This document shows, one piece after another, positions 42,829 to 51,558 of a stretch of 64,000 nucleotides of DNA. A program made the translations under genes and the position numbers. A model generated the notes under the pieces. The model saw nothing but the letters and a program-made list of their open reading frames with translations, was not told the DNA's origin and did no database searches. Positions within the stretch are counted from its first letter, which is position 1; every line of letters begins with the position of its first letter. The stretch comes from Priestia koreensis (GTDB taxonomy: Bacteria > Bacillota > Bacilli > Bacillales > Bacillaceae_H), in the NCBI RefSeq assembly GCF_001274935.1, contig NZ_LILC01000002.1:205924-269923 (forward strand), written 5' to 3'.

Positions 42829-43368
42829 TTATGGTGTTTGTAAAATGAGAATATATTTACTTTCTAGCGCATTGGCTTTTTGCAAGCTATGTAAAATGCG
42901 AAGGTTAAGTGACGTCATGTTATTCGTTTTCTTTAGGGCGGTAATTGCTGCTTCGTACTTTTTTCCCTTCGCCATTTGTTCAGCGATTTGAATTTGACCT
43001 TGGATATACGTATAGTCCCTTTGCAGGCTTTGCGCCTTCGTCAATTTTTCCTGCACATGTTTGGCGACATCTTTATGAAAAGGATTTTTGTCATTCTCCA
43101 GATAAGCGGTTGCTTCTGGTATGAACTGATCCCAGTCATTTTCTTCGTACATATTCAAAAGCCGTTGTATCGTTTGAACGCTATTAATATAATAGTCAAT
43201 TTTATCAGTATCTCGTTCATTTTTTTCTTCTAGTAATAAAGTCATAGCCTCGTTATAATCTGCTTGTCTGAGCGCTTCGTGAACGCGATCAAAATCCAGT
43301 TTTTCATGTCTAGAGCTGCATCCGACTAGCACTGTCGCTACTAGAAACAGCATCAGGAATCGTTTCAT
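42829..43368 (-). CDS. small lipoprotein, helical
   Basis: A 179-residue lipoprotein from the ATG at 43368 (GGAGG 6 bases upstream). The signal peptide ends in lipobox LVGC (Cys17). The mature part is charged and looks like tetratricopeptide-style helices (ALRQADYNEAMTLLLEEKN, EQMAKGKKYEAAITALKKTNN). I do not recognise a named family. It is convergent with rpiA and shares its terminator region. Confidence 0.75.
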   Translation of the reverse strand: MKRFLMLFLVATVLVGCSSRHEKLDFDRVHEALRQADYNEAMTLLLEEKNERDTDKIDYYINSVQTIQRLLNMYEENDWDQFIPEATAYLENDKNPFHKDVAKHVQEKLTKAQSLQRDYTYIQGQIQIAEQMAKGKKYEAAITALKKTNNMTSLNLRILHSLQKANALESKYILILQTP

Positions 43369-43550
43369 TATGTTCCTCCAAAAATCATAGACCTCTTTTG
43401 TATATACAATGAAATTCCACATTTGGCAATAAAAATTTGAAATAATTGCATGGTTTTTCGGTCGATTTTCTTATAAAAAATAGCCAGTGGAATTTTAGAT
43501 GAGTGGTTATATAGGTCATTATACCCTGTTTGGAAGCGTAACGAAACGGA

Positions 43551-44153
43551 TTAAGAGCCTGAATGTGCGAGAACGAGCCATTTTTTTTCTAGACGGTAGT
43601 GCTGTTGTTCAATACGACGGACATGTTGATGTGTAATGTTTTGAGTGGTTTTCGGAGGACATGCCACTCCGTATAGCGTAAAAATGCTGACGCTGTTGCC
43701 GTCAAGACGCGTAACGATATTTGTTAAGCAACGATAATCGGGGTGAATGACCTCTTTGAGAAGGTCCGTGATCGCGTCGTCCTCGTAAGAATGAAGATCA
43801 AGAGTGGTTTTCACCATGTATGTCGTTTCCATCGCACTGCTTCTAAAATAGCGATAGACCCGGGGTGCTAGATAAGATTTCTCTGAAATATTGACTTGTA
43901 AGGAGTCATACGTTTGCTTTTGTCCACTTTGATAAAAAAGAGAATCATGCGTATGCTTCATAAAGTCGGTGTAGGATTCATGATCATCCCATACGCCAAT
44001 GATACAAGCCTCGTTTGGGCGATCAATGTCCCAACCACCTAGCTGCCCAATAAACCCATTCACATGTGCAAGAGCGGACCAATGCTGCTGGGTATAAGAG
44101 AAATGGTCTTTTTTACTGTCTGGTACGCTGCAATTAATGATCTTTGTAAGCAT
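43551..44153 (-). CDS. YdbC-like protein (DUF4937)
   Basis: A 200-residue cytosolic protein. The N-terminal 95 residues (KIINCSVPDSKKDHFSYTQQHWSAL, FIGQLGGWDIDRPNEACIIGVWDDHESYTDFMKHTHD) match the DUF4937/YdbC family, a ferredoxin-like barrel related to antibiotic monooxygenases. The C-terminal half, from YMVKTTLDLHS, appears to be a second, more diverged domain containing HVRRIEQQHYRLEKKWLV. The function is unknown. It is a single gene divergent from the large unknown gene at 44311. Confidence 0.7.
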   Translation of the reverse strand: MLTKIINCSVPDSKKDHFSYTQQHWSALAHVNGFIGQLGGWDIDRPNEACIIGVWDDHESYTDFMKHTHDSLFYQSGQKQTYDSLQVNISEKSYLAPRVYRYFRSSAMETTYMVKTTLDLHSYEDDAITDLLKEVIHPDYRCLTNIVTRLDGNSVSIFTLYGVACPPKTTQNITHQHVRRIEQQHYRLEKKWLVLAHSGS

Positions 44154-44310
44154 CTTTTCTCACCTCAACTATACAGTTCTCTTATTTTATAAAAAACTCC
44201 TGCTTTTGCTCACGCCGTTATTGCAAACTAAGACATAATCCCTATCTCTATGAATATAGTAAAAGGAGACAGAGATTGCTTATAAATGATAGAGATGGAG
44301 GAGATCATCA

Positions 44311-46344
44311 ATGGACGTCTACCGAGCAAGTAAGAGCCGTTCGCAAAATCGGAGAGGATGGTACGTAACGTTTCGTCATCCGCTTCGAAAGGATGCTACA
44401 GGAAAGGTGGGATTAAAAGTAAGGAGAAGTCTCGGCACGGCTGATGATCAGGAAGCAGATTTGCTTGTGAAGCAAATGAATGAGCTGCTGTTAGATGATA
44501 CGCTGTGGTCTATTTCTGCAAAAAGTCGGGCGCGCTTGTTATATGATGAGCGGGTTATTGCCGCTTTTTACGAGGACTTAGAGCCGGCGCAGATGCTGGA
44601 CCTAAAAGCCGTGCGTGAGCGTGAATTGCCCTATCCACGCCGTGAAGAGGATTATAATCAGATACGCTTTTTAGGTGGACACGAACGGTATGAGGGCTTA
44701 AGGCAACTCCTTGGTCTAGGAGAGGAGCCTTTTTTACAATCCAGTGCGCTTCATGCTCCCCACTATGAGCTTGAGTGGATTGTTTGTGACAGTCCAACGT
44801 ATGAGGCTGTTGTAACCTTTTTGCCGTTTGATAAGACAAAGGCATGTATTGAGGAATGCGTTATGAAGGCTGCTATTTCTTATGCATGTGACGGAGGAGA
44901 TCATGAGCTTGCTCGTCACTTTCTACAGCATGAGCACGAGCCGTTTGCACTTCGACACTTGATTGGAACAACACCGGCTTTTTACGTGACGCGCTTTACG
45001 GCGAACAGGCCAAACGTTTCGCCAACCGAACACGTGCAGGAGTATATCGAGACCATTCGGTCACAGGCGCTACAAGTGCGGGAGCGCTTAATGGAAGCGT
45101 ATGGTTTTACGGAAAAGCAGTTTACATATCCAACTGATGACGTTCTATTAGCATTTGAAGAGACGTGGCGAGGGGAGATCGAATTTACGCTACTAATTGA
45201 TTCTCTAATGGAGGAGGTGGAAAAACGATTTCACTCTCTTCCGCAGGGGAGATGGACGTATACAAGTGAAGAATGGCCAGAGTGCTGGCGGTTTCAAGCG
45301 AAAGATCCGAACGTCACGCTTCGCATTTTATCCATTCTTACAAGTCTGGATGAAAGCAAGTGTGGCAAGCTTTTAACACCTCTTGTGGAAGGAGTTCGTG
45401 TCCGCGGATTTTTTGGTGGAAAAAAGGGGATTTTTACTGTCGGTCCCGAAAAACATGATCGTGTACTGTCGACGAAGACAATGAAAAAAATCGATCAAAG
45501 TCACACGCTCGTTTGGGTTCAAGAAACCAAAAACGATTCGTATCATCATATGCTTCCGACAATTCGCTATCTCATTTCAACGGGACAGATAGAGAAGCTT
45601 CATGTTTGTATGCATGGAGATGAGAGCGAAGAATGGAAGCGTCATGCAGGACAGGCGTTAGAGACAGTATTAAACGATGTGAAACGGGAGCTAGGCTTTA
45701 CGGCGTATAGTCAGGTTGAGCGTCAAATACTCCGGAACGGCCTTTACTTTTCTGTCGACGAAGTCTATGAACGAACGGTTCATACGATCGATGAACATGA
45801 GCCGCCGTCTGTTCATCCAATCTATACAAATATGATGCTAGCGTTAATTGTAAAAGAAGCGTGTGATGTATTTTACCAAAAACGAGAGGTACGGGATGGT
45901 TTGACGGAGAAAGGACTTTGTCGGCGTTTTGCTGAACTTGGGGAGGATGAATACGGCGGAATGAAGCCTCAAGCTCTTATGTTCACAACGCTTACGGAGG
46001 TATTTTATCGGTCCTTCTTCACACATCCATCTGGATGGTCACATGAGGATCTAACAAATGACAAACGGGAAGAGACGATCGCGGCCATTTGCATGCACTT
46101 TTCGAAAGCGCTCCGTACGTATCTGCAGACGAACCTTTGTCATCAGCAAACCGGCGAGTGGCAGAGTGCTTATGGACGAAATGGAAAGAATGCAAAGAAG
46201 AAACGAGCACAAGATTTGAACGGCATTTTTGAAGACGTGCTGCCTGCCTCATATCATCTCATTCATCAGCCAAAGTGCGTCAAACAGCTGTATGGACTAG
46301 TGAAAGAAGCGATCGAAAGTAGTGGCGGCATCCTGTTAAGTTAA
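44311..46344 (+). CDS. large uncharacterised protein, integrase-like N-terminus
   Basis: A 677-residue protein I do not recognise. The first 65 residues (SRSQNRRGWYVTFRHPLRK..GLKVRRSLGTADDQEADLLVKQMNELL) look like the arm-type DNA-binding domain at the start of tyrosine recombinases. No recombinase catalytic domain (R..HxxR..Y) follows. The middle has a stretch, HEPFALRHLIGTTPAFYVTRF, where a nucleotide-binding core might once have been, but no P-loop GxxxxGK[ST] is present. The C-terminal half is mostly helical and charged, ending KNAKKKRAQDLNGIF..YGLVKEAIESSGG. There is no signal or membrane segment. SD GGAGGAG. It stands alone between DUF4937 and the csp gene. Confidence 0.7.
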   Translation: MDVYRASKSRSQNRRGWYVTFRHPLRKDATGKVGLKVRRSLGTADDQEADLLVKQMNELLLDDTLWSISAKSRARLLYDERVIAAFYEDLEPAQMLDLKAVRERELPYPRREEDYNQIRFLGGHERYEGLRQLLGLGEEPFLQSSALHAPHYELEWIVCDSPTYEAVVTFLPFDKTKACIEECVMKAAISYACDGGDHELARHFLQHEHEPFALRHLIGTTPAFYVTRFTANRPNVSPTEHVQEYIETIRSQALQVRERLMEAYGFTEKQFTYPTDDVLLAFEETWRGEIEFTLLIDSLMEEVEKRFHSLPQGRWTYTSEEWPECWRFQAKDPNVTLRILSILTSLDESKCGKLLTPLVEGVRVRGFFGGKKGIFTVGPEKHDRVLSTKTMKKIDQSHTLVWVQETKNDSYHHMLPTIRYLISTGQIEKLHVCMHGDESEEWKRHAGQALETVLNDVKRELGFTAYSQVERQILRNGLYFSVDEVYERTVHTIDEHEPPSVHPIYTNMMLALIVKEACDVFYQKREVRDGLTEKGLCRRFAELGEDEYGGMKPQALMFTTLTEVFYRSFFTHPSGWSHEDLTNDKREETIAAICMHFSKALRTYLQTNLCHQQTGEWQSAYGRNGKNAKKKRAQDLNGIFEDVLPASYHLIHQPKCVKQLYGLVKEAIESSGGILLS

Positions 46345-46448
46345 GGGTTTTTTTTCATCATTTATAAAAAGTTATCCAAAAGAGGTAAATAGTCTTAACA
46401 TTTTAGTTACTGCACTGTTTTTCATGATAAAGCCTTGCTTTTTTAGGG

Positions 46449-46576
46449 TATACTTGTTAATATGAAGTTAATTATTTTTGTTCGCTTTAAAGATTGATGC
46501 AACAAATCGTCTTGAAAGATTCGCAGAGCAAGAATAGTAATACAATTGTGTGTCTAACACACTAGGAGGAACAAAC
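46449..46576 (+). promoter_or_regulatory. cold-shock gene promoter and long leader
   Basis: A -10 TATACT (46449-46454) without a strong -35 gives a leader of about 115 bases before the csp start. Long, thermally refolding leaders are usual for csp mRNAs. The SD is AGGAGGAA. Confidence 0.5.
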
Positions 46577-46774
46577 ATGTTACAAGGTAAAGTAAAATGG
46601 TTTAACGCAGAAAAAGGTTTCGGTTTCATCGAAGTTGAAGGTAGAGAAGACGTATTCGTTCATTTCTCTGCAATCCAAGGCGAAGGTTACAAAACTTTAG
46701 AAGAAGGTCAAACAGTTTCTTTCGAAATCGTTGATGGAGCTCGTGGACCACAAGCTGCTAACGTTACAAAATAA
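46577..46774 (+). CDS. cold shock protein (CspA/CspB family)
   Basis: A 65-residue single cold-shock domain (OB fold) that binds single-stranded nucleic acid and acts as an RNA chaperone. RNP1 is KGFGFIEV and RNP2 is DVFVHFSAI; the surrounding [15 protein letters not shown] and GPQAANVTK are canonical for Bacillus Csp proteins. The ATG at 46577 follows AGGAGGAACAAAC; an upstream in-frame ATG at 46550 belongs to the leader. Codon use is strongly biased, as in highly expressed genes. Confidence 0.96.
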   Translation: MLQGKVKWFNAEKGFGFIEVEGREDVFVHFSAIQGEGYKTLEEGQTVSFEIVDGARGPQAANVTK

Positions 46775-46793
46775 TTGAAGCGATAGCTCATAC

Positions 46794-46827
46794 AAAGAAC
46801 TTCTCTTTTTGAGAGGTTCTTTTTTTA
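46794..46827 (+). terminator. csp terminator
   Basis: AAGAACTTCTC pairs with GAGAGGTTCTT, followed by seven Ts. Confidence 0.9.
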
Positions 46828-46970
46828 TGTGAATTGATTATAAACGGGAATACACCGTGTAAAAGCAAGAGTGAATACCTCTCATTTCTGAGCGTAATTC
46901 TAGAACTGTGTGACTAAGAAAAGACGAATAGCCGTACTCAATAGTCGTACCGAAACGGGCGACTTTTTTT
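46828..46970 (+). ncRNA. possible small RNA ending in a free-standing terminator
   Basis: A terminator (AGTCG..CCG/CGG..CGACT with TTTTTTT, 46943-46970) ends a 115-base stretch that holds no gene, just after the csp terminator. A weak -35-like TTGATT (46835-46840) precedes it. The transcript, if any, would be 90-110 bases. It could equally be a second csp terminator. Confidence 0.3.
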
Positions 46971-47016
46971 GTGTATTTTGGGAAATTTTGCACACACTAA
47001 CAGAGTCAATATGATC

Positions 47017-47059
47017 TTAACTGCCGCTTAATAGTACATTTACAAACGGCCGTTACAAT
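47017..47059 (+). promoter_or_regulatory. Pho-box-like promoter of the propeller protein gene
   Basis: Three hexamers, TTAACT (47017), TTAATA (47028) and TTTACA (47039), are spaced exactly 11 bases apart. They lie just upstream of a -10-like TACAAT (47054-47059). This is the PhoP-binding arrangement, also seen before the alkaline phosphatase in this window. Confidence 0.6.
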
Positions 47060-47100
47060 ATAGGTGAACAAAAGACGACGAGAATACTAGGAGGCTAAAT

Positions 47101-48810
47101 ATGAGACAGATGAAGACGACAATGGCAGCCGTAGTTAGTACCGCTTTTTTACTCGCACCAACTCTTACCACTCAAGCCGCTGTAACCGTAAAGCCAGAGG
47201 GAGCACCGCTTTCAGTGAATGAACTTGCACGCTATGACAGTGAATCAGGAGAAGGTGGAAGTGAAATTTTAGCATATGATCCGTATATGGGGCAGGCGTA
47301 TGTAACGAACGGCGCAAAGAAGGCGCTTGATCTTGTCGACTTTTCTACATTAGCATCCAACAAATCGAAAACGTTATCCCCTACCAAACGAATTAAAATG
47401 AAAGATCTCGGTCTACATCACGTAAAAGACGTAACAAGCGTCGCGACACATCCGCATGCGAACTTTATCGCCGTTAGCGTTGTCAGCGATCCGAAAACGG
47501 ACAACGGGAAAGTCGTGTTTCTTGATAAGCAGGGGCACTTCTTAACCGATGTGACCGTCGGCGCACAGCCTGACATGCTGACCTTTAATGAAGACGGCAG
47601 TAAGCTACTCGTTGCAAACGAAGGAGAACCAAGCGATGATTATGCAAAAGACCCAGAAGGATCGGTGTCGGTCATTGATTTAAGTCATGGTCCAATGGAG
47701 GCAGAAGTGACGGACGTACCGCTAAAAGATGCCCCGAGAGATCAGGGTGTTCGACTAAACTCCAAGGGAAGCATCGCACAGCAGCTTGAGCCGGAGTACA
47801 TCACGGTCCAAGGCGACACGGCTTACGTGAGTCTTCAAGAAAACAATGCGATTGCCAAGCTCAATCTAAAAACGAATAAGGTTGATCACATTTACGCGAT
47901 GGGAACGAAGGATCACTCGCTTCCGCAAAACGCGCTTGATGTGAAAAAAGATGGAAAAGCAAATCCAGAAGCAATGCCGCTTCTTGGACTTTATCAGCCG
48001 GACGGAATCCAGGCCGTTCAAATTGGGAACGGATCTTATATCATAACGGCGAACGAAGGCGATACGCGTGATTACGAGGGATACTCAGAAGAAAGTAAGA
48101 TTAAGGATCTAAAAGAAAAGATTGGACTCAAATCAACCAATTACAAAGGGTTCTCACCATCACAGCTCGATAAAATGATCGGTAATGGTCTCCTTGATGA
48201 AATAGGAGACGTGAAAGTATCAAAAGAGGACGGTCAAAAAAACGGGACGTACGAAGCGCTCTATACAAACGGCGGTCGCTCCTTCTCGATTTTAGACGCC
48301 AACACGATGAAGCAGGTGTATGACAGCGGCAGAGACTTTGAACGGAAAACCGCGGATTTGCTTCCAGACGTGTTTAATGCTGACAGTACCAACCTGACAG
48401 TAGACGATCGTAGTAGCGCCAAGGGACCAGAGCCGGAAAATATGCAGGTCGGAAAAGTCGGTGAGCGCACGTATGCCTTTATCGGAATCGAGCGCCTGAG
48501 CGGGATCATGGTGTATGACGTCACGAACCCAAAAGCACCGACGTTTGCACAGTTCATCACAGGCCGTGACTTCTCCAAGAACGTAAAAGGAGACGTCTCA
48601 CCAGAAGGCTTACAGTTTGTAGAAGCGAAACAAAGTCCGACTGGACATCCGCTTCTGTTCGCCACACATGAAATATCCGGGACCGTCGCGGTGTATGAAT
48701 TCCAAAAGGCAACTCCAGAAAAGCATGTGAACGCGTCTGATGAAAAAGTAAGCAGCGCGATTATTCACAACCCTCATACAGATAAGCGCGTAGCGCAAAA
48801 ACAACCATAA
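47101..48810 (+). CDS. choice-of-anchor I / beta-propeller secreted protein
   Basis: A 569-residue exported protein with a signal peptide (MRQMKTTMAAVVSTAFLLAPTLTTQA). The body is a propeller of the choice-of-anchor I type: SEILAYDPYMGQAYVTNGAKKALDLVD, VGAQPDMLTFNEDGSKLLVANEGEPSDDY, YITVQGDTAYVSLQENNAIAKLNL, YQPDGIQAV, YIITANEGDTRDYEGYSEES, KGPEPENMQVGKVGERTYAFIGIERLSGI and SPEGLQFVEA. Related proteins are often annotated as alkaline-phosphatase-like or phytase-like esterases. No LPXTG or C-terminal anchor is seen here, so it is probably released. The upstream Pho box suggests a part in phosphate acquisition. SD TAGGAGG. Confidence 0.85.
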   Translation: MRQMKTTMAAVVSTAFLLAPTLTTQAAVTVKPEGAPLSVNELARYDSESGEGGSEILAYDPYMGQAYVTNGAKKALDLVDFSTLASNKSKTLSPTKRIKMKDLGLHHVKDVTSVATHPHANFIAVSVVSDPKTDNGKVVFLDKQGHFLTDVTVGAQPDMLTFNEDGSKLLVANEGEPSDDYAKDPEGSVSVIDLSHGPMEAEVTDVPLKDAPRDQGVRLNSKGSIAQQLEPEYITVQGDTAYVSLQENNAIAKLNLKTNKVDHIYAMGTKDHSLPQNALDVKKDGKANPEAMPLLGLYQPDGIQAVQIGNGSYIITANEGDTRDYEGYSEESKIKDLKEKIGLKSTNYKGFSPSQLDKMIGNGLLDEIGDVKVSKEDGQKNGTYEALYTNGGRSFSILDANTMKQVYDSGRDFERKTADLLPDVFNADSTNLTVDDRSSAKGPEPENMQVGKVGERTYAFIGIERLSGIMVYDVTNPKAPTFAQFITGRDFSKNVKGDVSPEGLQFVEAKQSPTGHPLLFATHEISGTVAVYEFQKATPEKHVNASDEKVSSAIIHNPHTDKRVAQKQP

Positions 48811-48844
48811 AAACCCTTGCCGATACGTTCGGCAAGGGTTTTTA
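48809..48844 (+). terminator. propeller gene terminator
   Basis: AAAAACCCTTGCCGA (48809-48823) pairs with TCGGCAAGGGTTTTT (48829-48843). Confidence 0.93.
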
Positions 48845-49109
48845 TTGAAAAATAGGTTTTACATAAGGGCCAATGCTCAAACAAAAAGGTTGTGTGTACA
48901 TAGTATGGAAAGGGAGAAACGAAAGGAATCAATGTGTTATTTGTGTGTAACCATTTATTATCTTAAAGCGTCTATTAAAGAGTAATCTCTACAAAAATAT
49001 CAAAATGATGATTGTTTTAAACTGTAATGGAACGAACATAATGGCGCCCTTTTTGTGTTTTTACGATAAATTTCATGCGATAATCTTCATAGGGCCAAAT
49101 AACTTTTAG

Positions 49110-49135
49110 GTTTATCTACTCGTGACGCTGGGAAA
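49110..49135 (+). promoter_or_regulatory. sigma-B-type promoter
   Basis: GTTTAT (49110-49115), a 14-base spacer and GGGAAA (49130-49135) fit the general-stress consensus GTTTAA-N13-15-GGGWAW. It lies 53 bases before a small gene. The rest of the 48845-49188 gap shows nothing else I can name. Confidence 0.55.
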
Positions 49136-49188
49136 AAGCAAGTAACAAATAAAATGTGGCTACTATTTATATAAAGGAGAGTTTAAAA

Positions 49189-49323
49189 ATGAAGACGACA
49201 CCTACTGTCAATTTACTAGAGATTTTGGAGAAAGTACGGGATGAAGGACAGAAGAATGAGCACATTGATGTGAAGGGATTTATTGAAACCATTTCAGCAG
49301 ACCTATCTAAGCTATTAAAATAA
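49189..49323 (+). CDS. small protein, unrecognised, possibly stress-induced
   Basis: A 44-residue protein, MKTTPTVNLLEILEKVRDEG followed by QKNEHIDVKGFIETISADLSKLLK. It is amphipathic and predicted helical, with no membrane segment or cysteine. AAAGGAGAG lies about 8 bases before the ATG, a sigma-B-like promoter lies upstream and a hairpin overlaps the stop. These signals support a real gene. I do not recognise a family. Confidence 0.7.
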   Translation: MKTTPTVNLLEILEKVRDEGQKNEHIDVKGFIETISADLSKLLK

Positions 49324-49354
49324 CGACCCTTTCTTTAGGAGAAAAGGTCGTTAG
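49322..49354. terminator. terminator of the 44-residue gene and LCP gene
   Basis: AACGACC (49322-49328) pairs with GGTCGTT (49346-49352). It lies between convergent genes. Confidence 0.65.
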
Positions 49355-49359
49355 AGTTG

Positions 49360-50280
49360 TTAAATACCAAGCTGTTTTCGTAACATTTGGGAAACAGACG
49401 AGCGCTCTTTCTCTGGAATTGATAAGTAATAAATGCCGTTTATTTTTTCCCCTGCTCCATTTAATTCAACTTGCTGTAAGTTACCGCTAGCATTCTTGTA
49501 ATTCTTTTGGATACGTATCATGTCATCAAAGGTTAAGTTGGTTTTCATATTTTTTGCGATAGAGTCCAAAATATCTTGGTAATTTGTTAAAGAGGAAAGG
49601 CTTGCTCCTTCTTTAATAACCGCTTGGATGATCTGTCTTTGACGCTCCTGACGGCCGAAATCACCTCTCGGATCCTGCTTTCTCATGCGAGAGTATGCTA
49701 GGGCTTCGTTCCCGTCTAGGTCTAACTCGCCCTTTTTGAACGTATATCCACCGGATGAAAATGAGAATGGATTTTGAACGTGAACACCACCAACCGCATC
49801 TACGATATCCTTAAAGCTTTCCATGTTCACCTTTACATAGTAATCAATCGGAACATGAAGGAAGTTCTCAACGGTTTCAATACTCATCTCTACGCCACCA
49901 AAAGCATAGGCGTGATTAATTTTGTCCACTTTTCCTTTTCCGACAATCTCTGTTCGCGTATCACGCGGAATACTGACCATTTTTACCGAATTTGTCTTCG
50001 GATTGACCGCAAGTAGCATCATGGAATCTGAACGGCCGCGATCTTTTTCTCGCTCATCTACTCCTAACAAAAGAATGGAAATTGGATCATTTTGATTGAG
50101 GTTGACTTGTTCTTTTCGTTGACTCGATTTCTCTCGGTGTAATGGCTCTTCTGTTTGATTAAATGTTTCTCTAACAGAGTGATAGATTGAATAGGCATAG
50201 GCACCTGTTGAAAGAAGAAGAACAGCGACAATTCCTAAGACAATCCATAGCCATTTTTTCTTGCGTGATTTTTTTTTCAT
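49360..50280 (-). CDS. LCP (LytR-CpsA-Psr) family transferase
   Basis: A 306-residue protein with one N-terminal helix (about 10-30) after a very basic start, then an extracytoplasmic LCP domain: ILLLGVDEREKDRGRSDSMMLLAVNPKTNSVKMVSIPRDTRTEI (with the conserved arginines and aspartates that bind the polyprenyl pyrophosphate), KINHAYAFGGVEMSIETVENFL, LDGNEALAYSRMRKQDPRGDFGRQERQRQII. LCP enzymes such as TagU link teichoic acids or capsule polymers to peptidoglycan. It lies beside a polysaccharide operon and may attach that polymer. The ATG has GGAG upstream. Confidence 0.92.
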   Translation of the reverse strand: MKKKSRKKKWLWIVLGIVAVLLLSTGAYAYSIYHSVRETFNQTEEPLHREKSSQRKEQVNLNQNDPISILLLGVDEREKDRGRSDSMMLLAVNPKTNSVKMVSIPRDTRTEIVGKGKVDKINHAYAFGGVEMSIETVENFLHVPIDYYVKVNMESFKDIVDAVGGVHVQNPFSFSSGGYTFKKGELDLDGNEALAYSRMRKQDPRGDFGRQERQRQIIQAVIKEGASLSSLTNYQDILDSIAKNMKTNLTFDDMIRIQKNYKNASGNLQQVELNGAGEKINGIYYLSIPEKERSSVSQMLRKQLGI

Positions 50281-50561
50281 AATGAGCTCCTTTGCTACAT
50301 GAAATAAATTTTGTAATAAAAGACATTACACAAAACATAAACCCATTATGTCCCGTGTAGATCTACCTTTCCTATAGTAAAAAAGAACCAGATAAGAACT
50401 AGAAGTGCTAACAGAGTATGGTTGTTAAAAGCACACTGAACAAACGGAAAGCTAGGAAGTGTCAACTGCAAAGTTTGTTGAATTTACGCATTTGGTGCAC
50501 AAATAATCATGGAATTCCGTCATAATAAAAAACTTTTTGACAATCTTCGACAACGTTTTTA

Positions 50562-51020
50562 TTATTTTGATTGTTGTTTTTTTGTAATCTGCACGTGAAC
50601 TACATAAAGACCACAGAGGAACACAATAGCTCCTAATGAATCAATTCCTACATCCATTATTCGCCCATCACGACCCATCGTGTATGCTTGGTGAAACTCG
50701 TCGCTAAGTGCATAAAGAGTTGTCAGCACCCATGCAACGACATAACGATAGCGAAGATTCCAAGCAAATAAGCAGGCAAGAATCCCGAAGAAACTGAAGT
50801 GAGCGAGCTTACGAACAAAAAATTCTGCGTCTATCCCGTAATCCCACGGTGAATAAAACTCACTTCCAGGACGTAAAATATCCACAAACTTTACCCCGTC
50901 TCGTGATGATCCAGGATTAATCCAGGTAGAGGGATCAAGCACTTTGAGACTGGGCGTGTGCGAAAAGTAGAAAATCGCTAAAAGCATAAATAATAACAAT
51001 AACAGTCTTTTTTTCACCAT
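50562..51020 (-). CDS. VanZ family membrane protein
   Basis: A 152-residue protein with four membrane helices. VanZ-domain marks are LLLFMLLAIFYFSHTPSLK, FVRKLAHFSFFGILACLFAWNL, ALSDEFHQAYTMGRDGRIMDVGIDSLGAIVFL; the DEFHQ and D-x-x-x-D-S-x-G residues are the conserved core. VanZ-like proteins confer low-level teicoplanin resistance in some hosts, but most are uncharacterised. It lies between the LCP gene and the polysaccharide operon on the opposite strand. Confidence 0.88.
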   Translation of the reverse strand: MVKKRLLLLLFMLLAIFYFSHTPSLKVLDPSTWINPGSSRDGVKFVDILRPGSEFYSPWDYGIDAEFFVRKLAHFSFFGILACLFAWNLRYRYVVAWVLTTLYALSDEFHQAYTMGRDGRIMDVGIDSLGAIVFLCGLYVVHVQITKKQQSK

Positions 51021-51558
51021 ATAAACCTCATTTTGACATCATTTTCATTTTTTAATTCTACTAAAGACGTATGTAAAAAACAAACATGATTTTTCTTTAA
51101 TAAGTCTATCAGACTAATTTTTGTTATTTATTTACAATTTAATTTTATTCTATTTTTAAGAAAGAATCCTCGTATTTCAATAATGAAATCGTATTCAAAA
51201 TATCATTTTATAAAATGATTCATGAAAATGAGTAAGGTACTCTAGTAGGAGTTAAGGGGGAATCTAACTGGTAAAAAATACATTAGCTTTTTATCCTTAT
51301 TCTGTTATATAATCTTCATCGTTCCAGTTTTTTTACTTTTTTATTACATAAATAACAATCATTGAAAAAACATGAATAAATTTTCCTGAAATAATAGTTT
51401 TTGGGTTATGTTATCAAAGGTCCGAGTATAAAGATGATATTTCGACAAAAAGAGACATGGGAAAAATGTTTATTATATGGTAATATTGAGAAATAATTTT
51501 AGTACTAAAGTAATACATGAACGTCCATATAAAAGTTCAATGAAAAGGGTGAGGGAAA
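51021..51558. other. AT-rich upstream region of the polysaccharide operon
   Basis: 538 bases without a convincing gene. A start-codonless frame (about 51249-51365) behind a good SD (AAGGGGG, 51254-51260) would encode one hydrophobic helix, ISFLSLFCYIIFIVPVFLLF, and may be the relic of a membrane protein. The promoter of the operon must be here, but I cannot place it with confidence. Confidence 0.4.

Noticed and set aside
44311..46344. Phage integrase or integrative element
   Set aside because: Only the arm-like N-terminus resembles an integrase; there are no catalytic residues, att repeats, tRNA or phage genes nearby.
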